Assembly: GCA_948469885.1 (NCBI GenBank)
Contig: CAOKMT010000004.1
Span: 56,281 to 120,280 of the forward strand
Source: an uncultured Sporosarcina sp.
GTDB taxonomy: Bacteria; Bacillota; Bacilli; Bacillales_A; Planococcaceae
DNA length: 64,000 nucleotides
Reading direction: 5' to 3'
A program made the translations under genes and the position numbers. Positions 43,880-53,161 of this stretch are shown here, one piece after another (position 1 is the first letter of the stretch; every line of letters begins with the position of its first letter). The notes under the pieces are model-generated. The model saw only the letters and a program-made list of their open reading frames with translations. It ran no database searches and had not been told where the DNA came from.

Positions 43880-44681
43880 TATATCTCCAGCCTCCAATAT
43901 AAGTGTAATTATTCATTCAATATTCAAACGACTTTTGAGCTTAGTCTGCCAAAAGAATTTAAGTACCTTTTATTTCCTGCTGAGCATGTTGTCCTTGTGC
44001 CTGTTTTAAATTATGTAACCTTTGATGGATCGGGCTAACTAAAGGGAAATGACATAGTTAATAAAGCTCTTTCATGAGTTTTTCTTTGAAAAGGAAATTC
44101 ATGTGCCTCGTTTTAATAAAATTGTTCACTCCTTATAGTTTAGATTTCATTAGTGCAGGTCCATTCATGTTACCTTCAATTCGCCTTCCTGATTTAATTT
44201 TTGTTTTATTATTCCGATAAAACAAACTATTCTAATAACATTCTTAAGTCTATAACAGGTAAAATGCATGGTCAATACTATTTTTTGCAATTAGAATATT
44301 CTTTTCTTAAGGAGCGGAAGTGTGGAGTTAAACGTACAATTGTGATATTTATCTCGTATTAACGGACAGGCCGACAGCAATGTCATGCCTGAGGCTGCGT
44401 CGGCATTAGCACGTTCTAGCGTCATAAGACTCCTACCTCAGGATTTAAGTAAAACGATGAATAGAGGCGGGAAGTCAACTGCTCGTAAAAGCCCGATTCG
44501 TGAAATTTAACAATCAGTGGGGAGAAGGAATGCCTTGAAACTGTGAAAGGGATACATATTATGGAAGGAGACGCCTGTTCGGTAGCGCTTGGCCATCCGC
44601 TCTTCTAATTTGAATCATGCTATTAGGGACTTGTCGAAATCTTTTTCATATATTGTAGAGAGGGCGTAGAAGGGAAGGGGG
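43880..44681. other. 802-bp intergenic region, divergent promoters and a decayed frame
   Basis: Contains the promoter side of the minus-strand binding-protein gene and of the plus-strand EamA gene. The left part (43900-44330) is AT-rich without recognisable signals. A stop-free 54-codon stretch lies at 44346-44510 (separate entry). Confidence 0.45.
44346..44510 (+). pseudogene. Orphan C-terminal coding remnant, possibly transposase-associated
   Basis: The stretch is open for 54 codons, has no start or ribosome site, and encodes a basic, unusual tail (GQADSNVMPEAASALARS and then NRGGKSTARKSPIREI) ending in TAA. It is GC-richer than its flanks. The composition recalls the extreme C-terminus of IS200/IS605-type TnpB proteins, whose 3' end overlaps a guide-like RNA, but I cannot support this by a motif. 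Best viewed as a coding remnant of unknown origin. Confidence 0.22.
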
Positions 44682-45605
44682 ATGGATGTGGGGTGGATTT
44701 TGGCAAGACCTGTTGTGGCTTTGGGAATACTGGTGTTTATCTGGGGAACGAGTTGGCCTATCTATAAAGTTGCTGTCCCGTATACGCCGCCACTCGTATT
44801 TTCGGGGATGCGTGCATTGATCGGGGGACTTTTCCTCGTGGCAATCATTTACAAAAGCCGCTTTAACATCCGGTGGAAAGAAAATTGGTATAAATATTGT
44901 ATATCGGCTTTATTCAATGTCGTTCTCTTTTTTGGGATCCAAACGATTGGCCTGCTGTATTTACCTGGCGGGTTGTTTGCGACAATCGTTTATTTTCAAC
45001 CGATATTGCTCAGTATACTTGCATGGTTATGGCTCGGCGAGTTATTGACGCCACTTCGCATGTTCGGTTTGATCGTCGGTTTTTGTGGGATCGTCATCGT
45101 CAGCATGGATGGTTTGGTTGTGCATTTGTCGGCAATCGGGGTGGTACTAGGCTTGCTGACAGCTTTTAGTTGGGCCTATGGGGTTTTTTACATGAAGAAA
45201 GTGAGTCAGGAAATCGATACATACTGGCTTGTCGCGTTGCAGTTTGTAATCGGGGGAATGTTCCTTCTTGGCACGGGGACTGTTGTAGAAAGTTGGTCCG
45301 ATATCGTATGGAATGGACAGTTGCTCTTCGGTCTCATTTTTGGTGGGACAATCGGGATTCCGGTCGCCTATCTACTGTATTATGGATTGATCCAAGCGGG
45401 CGAAGCGAGCAAGGTCGGTTCTTTCACTTTCCTCGTCCCGCTCATTTCCGTCAGTATTGGTATTGTTATTTTAGGGGAACCGTTGACCATCACGCTTTTT
45501 GTAGGGTTGCTTCTCGTCGGGATGAGCATCTATTTTGTAAATTATCGTGGTCGAAATGGGGGATCAGCAGCATGCAATTCAGAAAAAGGGAAGCCTTCAG
45601 TGTGA
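44682..45605 (+). CDS. EamA/DMT-family transporter
   Basis: 307 residues with ten predicted membrane helices formed by two EamA repeats (about 15-145 and 155-290). Family motifs include LVFIWGTSWPIYKVAVPYTP near residue 16 and GEASKVGSFTFLVPLISV near 245. Drug/metabolite exporters of this type export amino acids or other metabolites. ATG at 44682 has AGAAGGG seven bases ahead; GTG at 44688 is an alternative with GGGGG. Its target is unknown. Confidence 0.88.
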   Translation: MDVGWILARPVVALGILVFIWGTSWPIYKVAVPYTPPLVFSGMRALIGGLFLVAIIYKSRFNIRWKENWYKYCISALFNVVLFFGIQTIGLLYLPGGLFATIVYFQPILLSILAWLWLGELLTPLRMFGLIVGFCGIVIVSMDGLVVHLSAIGVVLGLLTAFSWAYGVFYMKKVSQEIDTYWLVALQFVIGGMFLLGTGTVVESWSDIVWNGQLLFGLIFGGTIGIPVAYLLYYGLIQAGEASKVGSFTFLVPLISVSIGIVILGEPLTITLFVGLLLVGMSIYFVNYRGRNGGSAACNSEKGKPSV

Positions 45606-45717
45606 TGCACGGGTATGTGGAAAGCAGTGGCAGGTGAGGACCCGGCACTGCTTTTACGCTCGCAAACTTGTCTGTTTGACCTTCTTTTAAATAGAAGTGA
45701 ATTTGAGCAAAATCAAC

Positions 45718-45918
45718 CTACTCTTGGTTCTCGTTCTTCTTTTTCTCTTCTTGCTCCTCGTCATCGTTCACAATGCCCTTTGTTGCATTTTTGAACTCGG
45801 CCAACGTTTTCCCTACTGCTCCACCAATCTCTGGCAGTTTTCTAGGTCCGAGCAAAATTAAAATGATGACTAGAATGATAATCAATCCTGGTACGCCGAT
45901 GGCTGCTGGGCTAAACAT
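45718..45918 (-). CDS. tatA: Twin-arginine translocase TatA/TatE-type subunit
   Basis: 66 residues: one N-terminal membrane helix (about 8-25), the conserved [10 protein letters not shown] hinge, an amphipathic helix and an acidic tail. Start ATG at 45918 follows GAGGAGGCAG. It forms the protein-conducting ring of the Tat pathway. No tatC adjoins it, so it is an isolated subunit gene, as seen for tatAc-like genes in Bacillus. Confidence 0.93.
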   Translation of the reverse strand: MFSPAAIGVPGLIIILVIILILLGPRKLPEIGGAVGKTLAEFKNATKGIVNDDEEQEEKKKNENQE

Positions 45919-46129
45919 ATGACTGCCTGCCTCCTCTCGCAGTATAGTAAACCTTCTCTATTCGGTAATAGCCTCTTTTGAAGCAATTAAACATGAGGCA
46001 GCAGAGGCTGTACCCACTAATCGTTTCGGGGATTACCATGAAGATCAAGACAGTTGTAGCGAGGGAGGGCTCTCTGTTTTAAGTGAAATTTCACTATTGT
46101 TGAATAGAAAAAAAGGGGAACAGTGACAG

Positions 46130-47290
46130 ATGTCGAAAGGGATAGTTGAGGTGAATAATGTGATGAAAAGTATTGAAGAGAAAGTGCTGGCGACATTCGA
46201 TTATTTACATAAGAATCCCGAAATCAGTTGGGAAGAGGTCAACACAACGGCATATCTTAAAAACACTTTAGAAGAGAATGGCTGTGAAACAATCATTTTT
46301 GCGGACTCGACTGGAGTTGTCGGGAAGTATGGGGACTTCAGTAAGGGCTTGCCTGTCGTAGCTATTCGGGCAGATATTGACGCGCTGTGGCAAGAAGTGG
46401 ACGGCGAATTTCAAGCGAATCATTCTTGTGGGCATGATGCTCATATGGCGATGGTGTTAGGAGTGCTGGAGAAATTACAGAAAACGCCGGAAATCGCTGA
46501 CAAAGTGGCTGTGAAACTCCTGTTCCAACCTGCCGAAGAAGTAGGGGCGGGTGCATTGAAAATGGTGGAAGACGGGGTGATGGCCGACGTGGACTACCTT
46601 TACGGAGTTCATCTGCGCCCAGAAGCCGAAACAGTAATGGGGAGGGCTACACCGGTCATTGTGCACGGAGCGACAAAAACGATGCATGTGAAATTAAAAG
46701 GAGACGACGCTCACGGGGCTCGACCGCATTTGAATGACAATGCGATCGAAATTGGAACGGAAATCGTCAATTTGATCAGTAAAATTCATCTGGATCCGAC
46801 AGTTCCTCATTCTGTAAAGATGACGAAGTTCGAGGCGGGAGGAAAGAGTGCGAATATCATTCCTGGAAGCGCAACGTTTTCCTTTGATTTGCGCGCTCAA
46901 AATAATGAGGCGATGGAAATATTGGATGAAAAGGTCCATGCTGTTCTTGATTCAATCCGCAGTTTATATAAAGCTGATTTGGAGGTAACGGGGATGCATG
47001 GGATTGCCGCCGCTGAAACAAATGAGGAAGCGATTTCAATCATGGCGCAAGCTATCGGAAATGTTCTTGGAACCGAAAATGTTGATCAGCCATTAGTGAC
47101 GCCGGGAGGGGATGACTTCCATTTCTATACAATCAAAAACCCTGAATTGAAAGCGACGATGTTAGGGCTAGGTTGCAGTCTAAACCCTGGTTTGCACCAC
47201 CCTAAGATGACTTTCGACCATGCTGCTTTGATGAACGGGGCAAATATCTTATATGAAGCGATTTTACAAACGTATCGATTGAATGCATGA
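46130..47290 (+). CDS. M20D-family amidohydrolase/aminoacylase
   Basis: 386 residues. IRADIDALW near residue 78, HSCGHDAHMAM near 100, QPAEEVGAGALKMVEDGVM near 127 and the C-terminal GGDDFHFY near 330 are the metal-binding and catalytic landmarks of the AbgB/HipO-like group, which hydrolyses N-acyl amino acids, hippurate or indole conjugates. The usual DALP is DALW here. ATG at 46130 has AAAGGGGAAC ahead. Monocistronic, with a terminator right after. Confidence 0.88.
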   Translation: MSKGIVEVNNVMKSIEEKVLATFDYLHKNPEISWEEVNTTAYLKNTLEENGCETIIFADSTGVVGKYGDFSKGLPVVAIRADIDALWQEVDGEFQANHSCGHDAHMAMVLGVLEKLQKTPEIADKVAVKLLFQPAEEVGAGALKMVEDGVMADVDYLYGVHLRPEAETVMGRATPVIVHGATKTMHVKLKGDDAHGARPHLNDNAIEIGTEIVNLISKIHLDPTVPHSVKMTKFEAGGKSANIIPGSATFSFDLRAQNNEAMEILDEKVHAVLDSIRSLYKADLEVTGMHGIAAAETNEEAISIMAQAIGNVLGTENVDQPLVTPGGDDFHFYTIKNPELKATMLGLGCSLNPGLHHPKMTFDHAALMNGANILYEAILQTYRLNA

Positions 47291-47319
47291 TAGATTCAGA
47301 AGAGGATCGTAAAATAACG

Positions 47320-47362
47320 AAAAAGATTCTAATGGCCTTTGAGGTCATTAGAATCTTTTTTG
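47320..47362. terminator. Bidirectional terminator between M20D and YfcC genes
   Basis: AAAAAGATTCTAATG (47320-47334, approximate) pairs with CATTAGAATCTTTTT; convergent genes on both sides. Confidence 0.88.
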
Positions 47363-47366
47363 TTTA

Positions 47367-48776
47367 TTAGAATGGACCGTACCCTGTCAAAATTGCATAG
47401 CCGACAGCAAGGATACCGACGAGTACCCACATCAGCATGAGTGGAAAAGCAAATTTAATCCATTGTGTCCATTTGACGCCGCCGACAGCTAACACGGCCA
47501 TTAAAACGCCGGACGTCGGAGTGATGATATTCGTAATTCCGTCACCTAGCATGAAAGCGAGTGTCCCGGTCTGTCTTGTGATCCCTAATATGTCTACAAT
47601 CGGGACCATGATCGGCATGACGATCGCGGCTTGTCCCGTTCCGGATGTCACCAACAAGTTAAATAGAAGGTTAAAGATGAATAGCAATTGACCGCCTACA
47701 AAAACGGAAGTGGACTCAAGCGGCACAAGTGCTGCATTGACGATGGTATCCATAATATTACCGTTTTCCATAATGACAATGACAGCCCGAGCGAGCCCGA
47801 CAACTAAAGCGCCGTAAGTGATGGATTTGGCGCCTTCGATAAATGTCGCTACAAATTTATTCGGGTTGATCCTGGCAATGATTGCGATGACAACGCCCAT
47901 GATCAAGAAAATTGCGACTAAATCGTTAAGTCCCCAGCCTCTCGTGAACGCACCATAAATAAAAATACCGATGAAAGCGACGAAAGCGAACAGGACCAGT
48001 TTTTGAACAAGGGTGAAGTTGGTGTTCATGTCCCGAGCTATTTCTTCTTCCTTCTCTCCGAATGGCTTGTCGCCCATGAATGACTTTTTGGGGTTGTTTT
48101 TAATCTTTTTCGCGTAAAGGTTTGTGTACGTGATGGTAATTGTAATTAGGGCAATAAATATGACAATCCGCAAAGGCATTCCCGAAAAGAGAGGAAGTTC
48201 TGCGATTGTTTGGGCTAAACCCAGAATCGTCGGGTCGAAAACCCCAGCGATCATCCCGGCGTAATAGCCTAGATAGATGGTCGCGATCCCGACGATGGCA
48301 TCCAATTTCAATGATCTTGCCAATGCGATCCCGATCGGAATGAATGCGATCACCGCATTTGCTGCGAGTCCCATGGAAGCTAAAACGCCAAAGATCCCGG
48401 CAACGGAAGTGATCAGCAACATATAGCGCCCTTTTGTTTTTCCGATTAGTGCATTGATCCCGGAATCGATCGCACCGGTCGATTCGATGACCCTAACAAT
48501 TCCGCCAATGATGAAAATCAGGAATATGATATTGGCCGATTCGATCATCCCGATCTGGATGGATTTGAATAGATCCAGTAAATTTGTCGGGTTCGATTCT
48601 GTTGGTGTGTAACTGTCCGGCACGACTTTTGTTACGCCGTCGACCGTTTCTCTTTCATAGGAACCGGCAGGCATTATGTAAGTGGCAACCGCAGCCAACA
48701 CAATAATGGAGAAAATGATGATGAATGCATCCGGCATCTCAAATTTCAAACGCTTTTTGGGTTTATTGTTCTTCAT
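47367..48776 (-). CDS. YfcC-family membrane carrier, copy 2
   Basis: 469 residues, about twelve helices, related to the 27519 protein (shared ATYIMPAGSYERETVDGVTK-like opening, LMNPF/VFDPT loop, GSGQAA/GTGQAA motif and GITRQT segment). ATG at 48776 follows AAAGGAGTAAG. It precedes an M20 carboxypeptidase gene on the same strand in gene order peptidase-then-carrier (92 bp apart; the peptidase is upstream), so the pair probably imports and cleaves a peptide or amino-acid conjugate. Substrate not defined. Confidence 0.87.
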   Translation of the reverse strand: MKNNKPKKRLKFEMPDAFIIIFSIIVLAAVATYIMPAGSYERETVDGVTKVVPDSYTPTESNPTNLLDLFKSIQIGMIESANIIFLIFIIGGIVRVIESTGAIDSGINALIGKTKGRYMLLITSVAGIFGVLASMGLAANAVIAFIPIGIALARSLKLDAIVGIATIYLGYYAGMIAGVFDPTILGLAQTIAELPLFSGMPLRIVIFIALITITITYTNLYAKKIKNNPKKSFMGDKPFGEKEEEIARDMNTNFTLVQKLVLFAFVAFIGIFIYGAFTRGWGLNDLVAIFLIMGVVIAIIARINPNKFVATFIEGAKSITYGALVVGLARAVIVIMENGNIMDTIVNAALVPLESTSVFVGGQLLFIFNLLFNLLVTSGTGQAAIVMPIMVPIVDILGITRQTGTLAFMLGDGITNIITPTSGVLMAVLAVGGVKWTQWIKFAFPLMLMWVLVGILAVGYAILTGYGPF

Positions 48777-48815
48777 AGTTCTTACTCCTTTGATAATTGT
48801 TCAATTTAGGCCTTT

Positions 48816-48860
48816 AACTTGATTCCGCAGAAGTCCTCCACTTCCATAAGTGGCGCGATT
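48816..48860. repeat. Partial copy of the 63836-63936 structured repeat
   Basis: AACTTGATTC, then GCAGAAGTCCTCCACTTCCA and TAAGTGGCG match the left half of the element at 63836 with two mismatches. It contains the CCACTT/AAGTGG hairpin. The right half is missing. It lies between the M20 and YfcC genes. Confidence 0.8.
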
Positions 48861-48868
48861 GATTATAG

Positions 48869-50014
48869 TTAGTGGGCGTATTCAGAAGAGATTCGCTTTA
48901 ATACTCGGATAAATAGTTGGGTTCTTTCCGGTAAACTGTCCAATACCAAATATTCTTGGTCGCTATGCTGTTTTCCACCGACGGGGCCTAGACCGTCGAT
49001 TGTAGGGATTCCTAAAACAGATACGAGCGAGGCATCTGAGCCGCCTCCTGTGAAGACATGGTTAATTGGTATGCCTAATTCAGTTCCTTCTTCTTTTATG
49101 AAGTTGAGTAATCGCTCTGTCTCCTCGGTGTAAACCATCGGGAATCGATTGATACCGCCTGTCAGACTAGTGGTCACTTCCTCAACTTCCGTTTCCGCAC
49201 ATATTTCTTTGATTTTACGATCGATCCAGTTTGCTTGGTCATAGTTGCTAATCCGGACATCTATCGTTGCTGTTGCCGATTCGGCTATCGTATTTGCGGA
49301 TGAGCCTCCGCTAACCGTACCGACATTCACATGTAGACCTTTTTCGGGGTCCGATAATGCATGCAACTTCACGATTTTATGACCCAATACTTCGATGGCG
49401 CTTCTTCCTTTTTCGGGTTCTATCCCGGCATGCGCAGCTTTCCCTTGTATTTCCAGTATGTATTTTCCTGTACCTCTTCTTGCACTGACAAGAGATCCAT
49501 CCGCTCTGGCAGGTTCTAATACTAAAGCGACTTGCTTCCTTTTTGCATGTTCTTCTATGATTGCCCGTGAAGATTTGGAACCGATCTCTTCATCACTGTT
49601 GAAGACGATTTCTATGTGCTTATAAGCTTCATGGTTTTGTTTGATTAACTCGCAAATGGAGAAGTAAAGCATGACATGACTTGCTTTCATATCAATGACA
49701 CCAGGGCCGTATGCACGATTTTCTTCTATGTGGAAGGGTCTTTTTTCGACGGTTCCTTGCGGGAAGACGGTATCCATATGGGCTAAAATCAAAATGCTCG
49801 GATGATCTGCTGCATGATGCCGCAGAACGATATGATCTCCTAAGTCTTCATTTTTGTACTTTTTTATTTCAAAGCCTAATTTTTGATAACCGTTGCTTAA
49901 ATAATTCCCTATCTTATCGACTCCTGCTTTATCATAACTGCCACTGTCGATATTCACTAAGTCTTTCAACATGACTAGCATTTGCTCTTGAGAAAGATCG
50001 TCGATTACAGACAT
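48869..50014 (-). CDS. M20-family carboxypeptidase
   Basis: 381 residues. Metal-site motifs: LAHMDTVFPQGT near residue 80, GVIDMKAS near 107, NSDEEIGS near 140, LVLEPAR near 165 and GKQHSDQEY near 352. It belongs to the same CPG2-like subgroup as the 41153 protein, but is clearly distinct. ATG at 50014 is preceded by GAGGTGAT. Paired with the YfcC carrier downstream. Confidence 0.9.
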   Translation of the reverse strand: MSVIDDLSQEQMLVMLKDLVNIDSGSYDKAGVDKIGNYLSNGYQKLGFEIKKYKNEDLGDHIVLRHHAADHPSILILAHMDTVFPQGTVEKRPFHIEENRAYGPGVIDMKASHVMLYFSICELIKQNHEAYKHIEIVFNSDEEIGSKSSRAIIEEHAKRKQVALVLEPARADGSLVSARRGTGKYILEIQGKAAHAGIEPEKGRSAIEVLGHKIVKLHALSDPEKGLHVNVGTVSGGSSANTIAESATATIDVRISNYDQANWIDRKIKEICAETEVEEVTTSLTGGINRFPMVYTEETERLLNFIKEEGTELGIPINHVFTGGGSDASLVSVLGIPTIDGLGPVGGKQHSDQEYLVLDSLPERTQLFIRVLKRISSEYAH

Positions 50015-50460
50015 ATCATCACCTCGCGTATAAAATAGTTATAGTAGAATGCTTTACGGGCAAGAAAATCCCACTAAAATCTTTACAAATTAATAGGTTG
50101 AAAAGATAAATCGTTAGTCAAAAAAGAACGAGAAGATCAAATAAATAGACAATTCTGGCGACATAAAGCTAAAAGATATATATCTTCCTCAGATTAATAA
50201 ACTGAATTCAAAAACTTATTTTAAAATAAAGTATAAACTTTATTTTGTATTTTATCAAGGTCATATTAGGCGTTCCGGAAATCTGGTTTTATCTCTAGGT
50301 ATTAAGAATGTCCAGATGATTTTTTGTATGAGAATTAAAAAGGTGAGGGGTACGAGTATGTTAGGGGAGTCGGATGGTAATCTGAATAATTAAGATGCCA
50401 GGTTCTAGTACAATTCGGAATTATTTTAGAACCTGGCACTCTTTTTGCTTTGGAGGGTGT
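50015..50460. other. 446-bp intergenic region with two hairpins
   Basis: A perfect 24-bp hairpin AAAATAAAGT-ATAA-ACTTTATTTT lies at 50223-50246, and a dispersed hairpin repeat at 50394-50446. No gene is recognised. The left side should carry the promoter of the M20 gene. Confidence 0.6.
50394..50446. repeat. Dispersed hairpin repeat, copy 3 (terminator-like)
   Basis: TGCCAGGTTCTA (50397-50408) and TAGAACCTGGCA (50427-50438) enclose GTACAATTCGGAATTATTT, with TCTTTTT after. It stands 14 bases past the stop of the ABC exporter gene on the minus strand. Confidence 0.75.
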
Positions 50461-52194
50461 TTAAACTAATTGTTGGGCGGCGAACTCTCGGTAAAGCGCG
50501 TGTGCGTCTGTCAATTCATCGTGTGTTCCGCGTCCTGTTATTTTTCCTTTTTCAATAAAAATAATTTGATCGGCGTGGATGATTGTAGATAGGCGGTGTG
50601 CAATGACGAAGGTTGTTCGACCTTCCATCAACCGACTGAGGGCTTGCTGAACGACACTTTCAGATTGACTGTCCAGACTTGCTGTCGCTTCGTCCATCAT
50701 CAGCAATTTAGGGTCTCTTAGAAAAGCTCTTGCAATGGCGATCCTTTGTCTTTGGCCTCCTGAAAGTTTCACACCACGTTCACCAACTTCTGTGTCTAAG
50801 CCGTTCGAAAACTCTTTAATAAACTGGGCGGCGTAAGCCATTTCAGCAACTTCCCATAACCGTGTATCTGAGATTGTTTCGGGATTTTCCAACCCATATG
50901 TCAAGTTATCACGAATCGTACCTGCCATCATGGCGCTCTCTTGCGCAACGTAGCCGATTTGACTGCGCCAAGATTGAATCGATATGTCACGGATAGGTGT
51001 ATTGCCAATGCGAATTTCGCCCGCAGTCGGTTCGTAAAAACGCTCTAGTAAACCGAATACTGTTGTTTTCCCACCGCCACTCGGTCCCGCAATGGCGATC
51101 ATTTCACCGGGGCGCGCTTGGAACGATATCCCGTCAATGACAGGTTCATCTGCTGTGTAAGCAAATGACACATTAGAAACTTCAAGCGGTTCATTCGCAA
51201 TATTTTTCGCAACGCCATTTTGTCCGTTTTCCAAAGGTACCTCCAATATGTCAATAATGCGTTCTGTTGCCCCTTTGGCTTTTTGGAGTTGCGTAAAGAA
51301 CATGGCAAACGTGGTGACGGGCATAACGATTTGGAATAAGTAAAGAAGAAACGCGACAAGTGTGCCTGTTGACATCTCTCCACTTGCAACGCGCATTCCG
51401 CCGTATGCAATAATGACAACAATGACAAGCATAATGACAAACTGCATAAGCGGCGCAATAAGCGCAAAAACACGCGCTTCTTTTAAACCGAAACCTAATA
51501 ACTTGTCAATTCCTGATAGGCCTTTGGTTTCTTCTTCTTTTTCCGCTGTTGATGCTTTCATCAAACGAATTTCACCAAGTGTTTGTTGAACATTTCCAGT
51601 GAAAAGGGCTGTTTCATCTTGTAAACCCCTTGAGATTTTAGACATGCGCTTACCGAGCGGAATCATTACCACCAATGTAACAGGTATCGCAACCAACATC
51701 ATTAAGGTCATTTTCCAGTCCATAATTATCAACAAGGTGACGGCACCGATAATTGAAATAATCCCTGTAATAAATTGAGGGAAGTGATCGGTAATTAAAT
51801 CTTTTACAACGCTCGTATCGTTGACAACGCGGCTCACAGTCTCACCACTTGAATTTTGGTCGTAATACCCAACTGGTAAACGAACGAGCTTTAACCACAT
51901 CATCTCTCTTAGACTTGCAACGATTTTTTGACCAACTGCTGCCAGTAAATAAATCGATATCCCGCTAATGATTGCTTGAATGACAAATGCAAGCCCGATC
52001 GCAACTAATAAAGGGACACTTAAAGAGGATACAGAAAAGCCATCAACTAAGTTCTTTGTGAGCATTGGTACGACCAAGCCAGCCAATGTTGTAACAATAC
52101 TTCCGATTAACCCGATTATAAGTGCTGTTTTTGGGATTTTCGTTGATAAGATTAATTGGATAAATGGGTTTATCCCATTTTTATTATTTTTCAT
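50461..52194 (-). CDS. ABC exporter, fused permease/ATPase (multidrug type)
   Basis: 577 residues, half-transporter with six membrane helices (about 20-310) and a C-terminal ATPase domain. Walker A GPSGGGKTT near 373, signature LSGGQRQRIAIARAFL near 475, Walker B LLMMDEATASLD near 498 and H-loop FVIAHRLST near 530 are intact. Start ATG at 52194 follows AAAAGGAGTTAA. Works as a homodimer in the membrane; BmrA/LmrA-like drug or lipid export is the likely role. Monocistronic. Confidence 0.92.
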   Translation of the reverse strand: MKNNKNGINPFIQLILSTKIPKTALIIGLIGSIVTTLAGLVVPMLTKNLVDGFSVSSLSVPLLVAIGLAFVIQAIISGISIYLLAAVGQKIVASLREMMWLKLVRLPVGYYDQNSSGETVSRVVNDTSVVKDLITDHFPQFITGIISIIGAVTLLIIMDWKMTLMMLVAIPVTLVVMIPLGKRMSKISRGLQDETALFTGNVQQTLGEIRLMKASTAEKEEETKGLSGIDKLLGFGLKEARVFALIAPLMQFVIMLVIVVIIAYGGMRVASGEMSTGTLVAFLLYLFQIVMPVTTFAMFFTQLQKAKGATERIIDILEVPLENGQNGVAKNIANEPLEVSNVSFAYTADEPVIDGISFQARPGEMIAIAGPSGGGKTTVFGLLERFYEPTAGEIRIGNTPIRDISIQSWRSQIGYVAQESAMMAGTIRDNLTYGLENPETISDTRLWEVAEMAYAAQFIKEFSNGLDTEVGERGVKLSGGQRQRIAIARAFLRDPKLLMMDEATASLDSQSESVVQQALSRLMEGRTTFVIAHRLSTIIHADQIIFIEKGKITGRGTHDELTDAHALYREFAAQQLV

Positions 52195-52500
52195 ATTGAT
52201 TAACTCCTTTTTAATACATGTTCACGATTTGTGAGCGTGGCTTCTCGTTTTACAGCTTTCGCTTGGAAGTCGCTAAAATTATCCGAGATTTTGATTCTCT
52301 TTCGAATCGTAAGTTGTTGATGATTAAAGTGTTCGTAACCCATCTGCATAAGGTTTCGTCTCCTAGTAATAAGTACAAACATGATTGGAACCCCCCTTTA
52401 CTTCCTGACACCGATCATCATAGACTAAGTTTATAAACTGAATATAAACAGAGCGGATTGGATCAAGTCTTGGTCGAAGGGGAGGAAGGATGTACTGAAA

Positions 52501-52552
52501 AATACCAAGCACTAGAACAATTCAACATGGTTCTAGCGCTTGGTACCTTTTT
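52501..52552. repeat. Dispersed hairpin repeat, copy 4 (variant)
   Basis: TACCAAGCACTAGAAC and GTTCTAGCGCTTGGTA pair over a short AATTCAACATG centre, followed by a T-run. Same CTAGAACAATTC core as the other copies but different outer arms. Confidence 0.65.
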
Positions 52553-52560
52553 GTAATACT

Positions 52561-52605
52561 AAAAGAGGACACGAAACAAAACTTCTGTTTCATGTCCTCT
52601 TTTTA
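52561..52605. terminator. Bidirectional terminator
   Basis: AAAAGAGGACA and TGTCCTCTTTT arms with inner GAAACA/TGTTTC pairing; ends the minus-strand stress-protein gene. Very similar to the hairpin at 1868-1915. Confidence 0.82.
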
Positions 52606-52647
52606 AAATTGATGCATTTAAGGCTTCAATTTCCTTATTGTATTTTG

Positions 52648-53019
52648 TTAATGCCCTTGTGTATCTTCTATTTCCGAATGGACGAGGTTGTCGTATTGCC
52701 GATTTACATAGAGAAGAATATCGCCATTTTTCACCTGATTGTAGTAATGTGCCGCTTCGTCGTTCGGGAATCCCATATCAATGAGTACTTTTCTTACTTC
52801 GCCATCTCCACCTACGAAATCGACGAAATGATGATCCATATATCCAGTCGCTTCGGTTAACGGGGGATCTAGTGGTCTTCGTACAATGGCAAGTGAATCT
52901 TTATTGTTTGTAATCTCGAAAATGTCTTTATCCGCATACCCTGCTGTCCTCAGTTCTTGCGTTTTTCGTAAGGCGTCAGTTGCCGTCGGAAATACGCCTA
53001 TGAAGGTTGTTTCTCCCAT
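52648..53019 (-). CDS. YflT-like general stress protein
   Basis: 123 residues. The N-terminal half MGETTFIGVFPTATDALRKT and AGYADKDIFEITN is the general-stress 17M/YflT-type domain; the C-terminal part has NQVKNGDILLYVNRQYD. The start ATG at 53019 follows AAAGGAGGTTACG. Related proteins in Bacillus are under sigma-B; no clear sigma-B promoter is identified here. Molecular role unknown. Confidence 0.8.
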   Translation of the reverse strand: MGETTFIGVFPTATDALRKTQELRTAGYADKDIFEITNNKDSLAIVRRPLDPPLTEATGYMDHHFVDFVGGDGEVRKVLIDMGFPNDEAAHYYNQVKNGDILLYVNRQYDNLVHSEIEDTQGH

Positions 53020-53161
53020 GCTCGTAACCTCCTTTTATCGGTGATAAAACTCTTTATAGATTTGAATACCCGTCCTGTTGATATTCAAACTGCCGATTGA
53101 AAATTGGAGGTCTTTAAATTAATTTTGCGGATTGTTTTTCGTAGGTACCCTTAAATTCCAA

